DNA of 64,000 bases from Pyropia yezoensis (lineage: Eukaryota > Rhodophyta > Bangiophyceae > Bangiales > Bangiaceae). Below, piece after piece: positions 62,886 to 64,000 of this stretch. The notes under the pieces are model-generated. The model was not told the origin of the DNA, did not search any database, and saw only the letters and a list, made by a program, of their open reading frames with translations. Numbering within the stretch: the stretch's first letter is position 1; the number at the start of each line of letters is the position of its first letter. The position numbers and the translations under genes were made by a program. The stretch covers positions 28,490,951 through 28,554,950 of the forward strand of contig CM020620.1 in NCBI GenBank assembly GCA_009829735.1. The letters are read 5' to 3'.

Positions 62886-62985
62886 GTTGGCTGACGATCC
62901 GTATGACACGGTCCAAGACCACCGTTCCTCTGAGACAGAGGGCCCCCTACACCCGGGTGCACCCGGAGGTAAAGTTTACCTCTAT

Positions 62986-63002
62986 CCCCTGCTGCTCCAC
63001 CA
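62986..63002 (-). promoter_or_regulatory. Candidate primer-binding site of family II
   Basis: On the minus strand TGGTGGAGCAGCAGGGG begins two bases after the LTR end (63005). It starts TGG, complementary to a tRNA 3' CCA, with a GC-rich continuation that would pair with an acceptor stem reading GGAGCAG on its 5' side. The tRNA is not identified. The placement supports the LTR boundary at 63005. Confidence 0.55.
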
Positions 63003-63004
63003 AA

Positions 63005-64000
63005 TGTGGCAAAAACCACTTGCACACACGGCACCCAAGCTGAGGCGGTGTGCTAGGGCTGCCTCCCGTGTCGGGGGAACCGGAAGAAGTGCAAGTCGCA
63101 CACACTCTGTCCCTGTTGTGGGGCGAACCCCCCACGGACAAACAAGAGGATGGTGTGTGGTCCAACAGTTTCTTGGTCGGGACGGGGACGCAGGGCCAAG
63201 CCCCGCTGTCCCTCCCCTTATCCTCCCAGGGTCCCCTCAGAATCTCGCCACTCAGAATCTCCCACCCCAGCACCTGCCCACCGGGCCACACGAAAATTCA
63301 AGACGATAAATGCAGAAAACCCTCCAATCCAAGTTGGATTTACTACTAAGCTAACTATCCCAAACTTAGGGAATATGGACCCAAATGCAGGGGGAGGAAC
63401 GGATCAGGCTAGTGGCCTGCCGCCCCTTGCATGGCACGTGTTGCCCCCCTACCTGGGGGTCAATACTGCCACAAGTTCCGCCCGACCCGGTCGGCCCTGT
63501 GAAGGGGTGCGTAAACGCACGTCTCGGCGTTGGGGGCGCGACTTGCTGTCCCCCTCCCCTTGATTACGTAACGCGAATGTGGAGGCGGTCACGTTGACCG
63601 CCCCTCTCCTTAAGCTTGCCCACTCAGCAGCTTGCTCTCCTCGGTTCACACTTCACCATTACCACTACCTCCCCTTCACCCTGCACGGGGCCGCCTCACA
63701 CTGGGGAGGCGACCCGTCTACCCACGATCCGAGTCCCCCTCAACTCGAGGCGGGTCTCGTGCCGCTGTAGCCAGGGCATCTCTCCCCTACTTGGGGAGAG
63801 CCATGGCGACTCCGGGAGAGGAGACGGACTCACTCAACGAGCGTATGGAGGACACCTCCTATGGTGCGGCGCCCGCCGGGACTTCCGGCGGGGGCTCCGC
63901 GATCGCTCCGGGGGATGGGACTCCCGCGTCACCCGGCTTTGGGTTGACGGCGGGGTCTCCCCCGGAGGCGGGACACGTTGTCCCGCGTGAGGCCTTGGGG
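63005..64000 (-). repeat. 5' LTR of family II copy II-2 (partial, runs off the window)
   Basis: In plus-strand reading it starts TGTGGCAAAAACC next to the primer-binding site and continues, colinear with the other family II LTRs, to the window end. It already includes the first 66 codons of the antisense frame, so that frame lies in the 5' LTR too. Sequence is closer to the LTR at 37346 at several positions than to the LTR at 54157. Confidence 0.75.
63803..64000 (+). CDS. Family II LTR-borne antisense ORF, first 66 codons (runs off the window)
   Basis: Starts MATPGEETDSLNERMED and stays open to the edge. It is head-to-head with gag, the two ATGs being 918 bp apart, so in the 5' LTR the antisense gene points out of the element. 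Thirteen of 198 bases differ from the frame at 54904, several of them silent. Confidence 0.6.
   Translation, partial: MATPGEETDSLNERMEDTSYGAAPAGTSGGGSAIAPGDGTPASPGFGLTAGSPPEAGHVVPREALG

Larger units (their letters stand above)
54157..64000 (-). mobile_element. Ty3/gypsy family II copy II-2 (looks whole; right LTR runs off the window)
   Basis: 3' LTR (about 54157-56940, first bases in the gap), internal region 56941-63004 with open gag and pol and a candidate primer-binding site, and a 5' LTR from 63005 past the window end. No breaks seen in gag, pol or the antisense frame. The coding parts look young, but the visible part of the 5' LTR differs from the 3' LTR by about 6-7% in the stretch compared, which does not fit a simple recent insertion. 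Confidence 0.85.

Overview
The window looks like GC-rich, repeat-dense DNA from a eukaryotic nuclear genome. The clues are chromodomain Ty3/gypsy elements, a two-gene PIF/Harbinger transposon of the plant_tran type, one gene with a credible spliceosomal intron, long C and G homopolymers, very Ala/Gly/Pro-rich proteins and a 500-N scaffold gap. A bangiophyte red alga (Porphyra/Pyropia-like) would fit, but that is inference; nothing here proves the species.

Layout. Positions 1-14228 and 37346-64000 are nested LTR-retrotransposon clusters. They enclose a 23 kb island (14229-37345) free of recognisable LTR elements. Two Ty3/gypsy families occur. Family I has LTRs of about 3.8 kb and family II LTRs of about 2.85 kb. 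In both, the LTR carries a long open frame running antisense to gag-pol: 815 and 789 aa in family I, 647 aa with an Arg/Ser-rich tail in family II. In family II the frame lies in the LTR on both sides of the internal region, so it really is LTR-borne. On the left, a family I copy sits inside the 5' LTR of an old family II copy. On the right, family I sits inside a family II copy and is itself cut by a tandem pair of family II units (LTR-int-LTR-int-LTR) separated by the N gap. The second unit has open gag (648 aa) and pol (1327 aa).

The island is built like a mirror. An outer 0.65 kb inverted repeat (15351-16011 and 34811-35461) bounds it. Inside lie two divergent, apparently paralogous, signal-peptide-bearing Ala-rich genes (21564-22586 minus, 33527-34375 plus). 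Between them is an 8.5 kb PIF/Harbinger element bounded by a 43 bp inverted repeat (23834-32328), with a Myb/SANT-like ORF and a DDE transposase in convergent orientation. The left arm also holds a gene (main exon 18049-20429) for a P-loop NTPase fused to a PD-(D/E)xK-like nuclease domain, the architecture of Crinkler/RHS-type (CR) effector proteins.

How the genes work together: in family II, gag, protease, RT, RNase H, integrase and chromodomain form a standard replication set, and the antisense LTR protein is an extra of unknown role. In Harbinger systems the Myb-like protein and the DDE transposase cooperate in nuclear import and end binding. The CR protein and the paired secreted proteins have no obvious partner here. 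They may be host genes or cargo of a larger inverted-repeat-bounded element.
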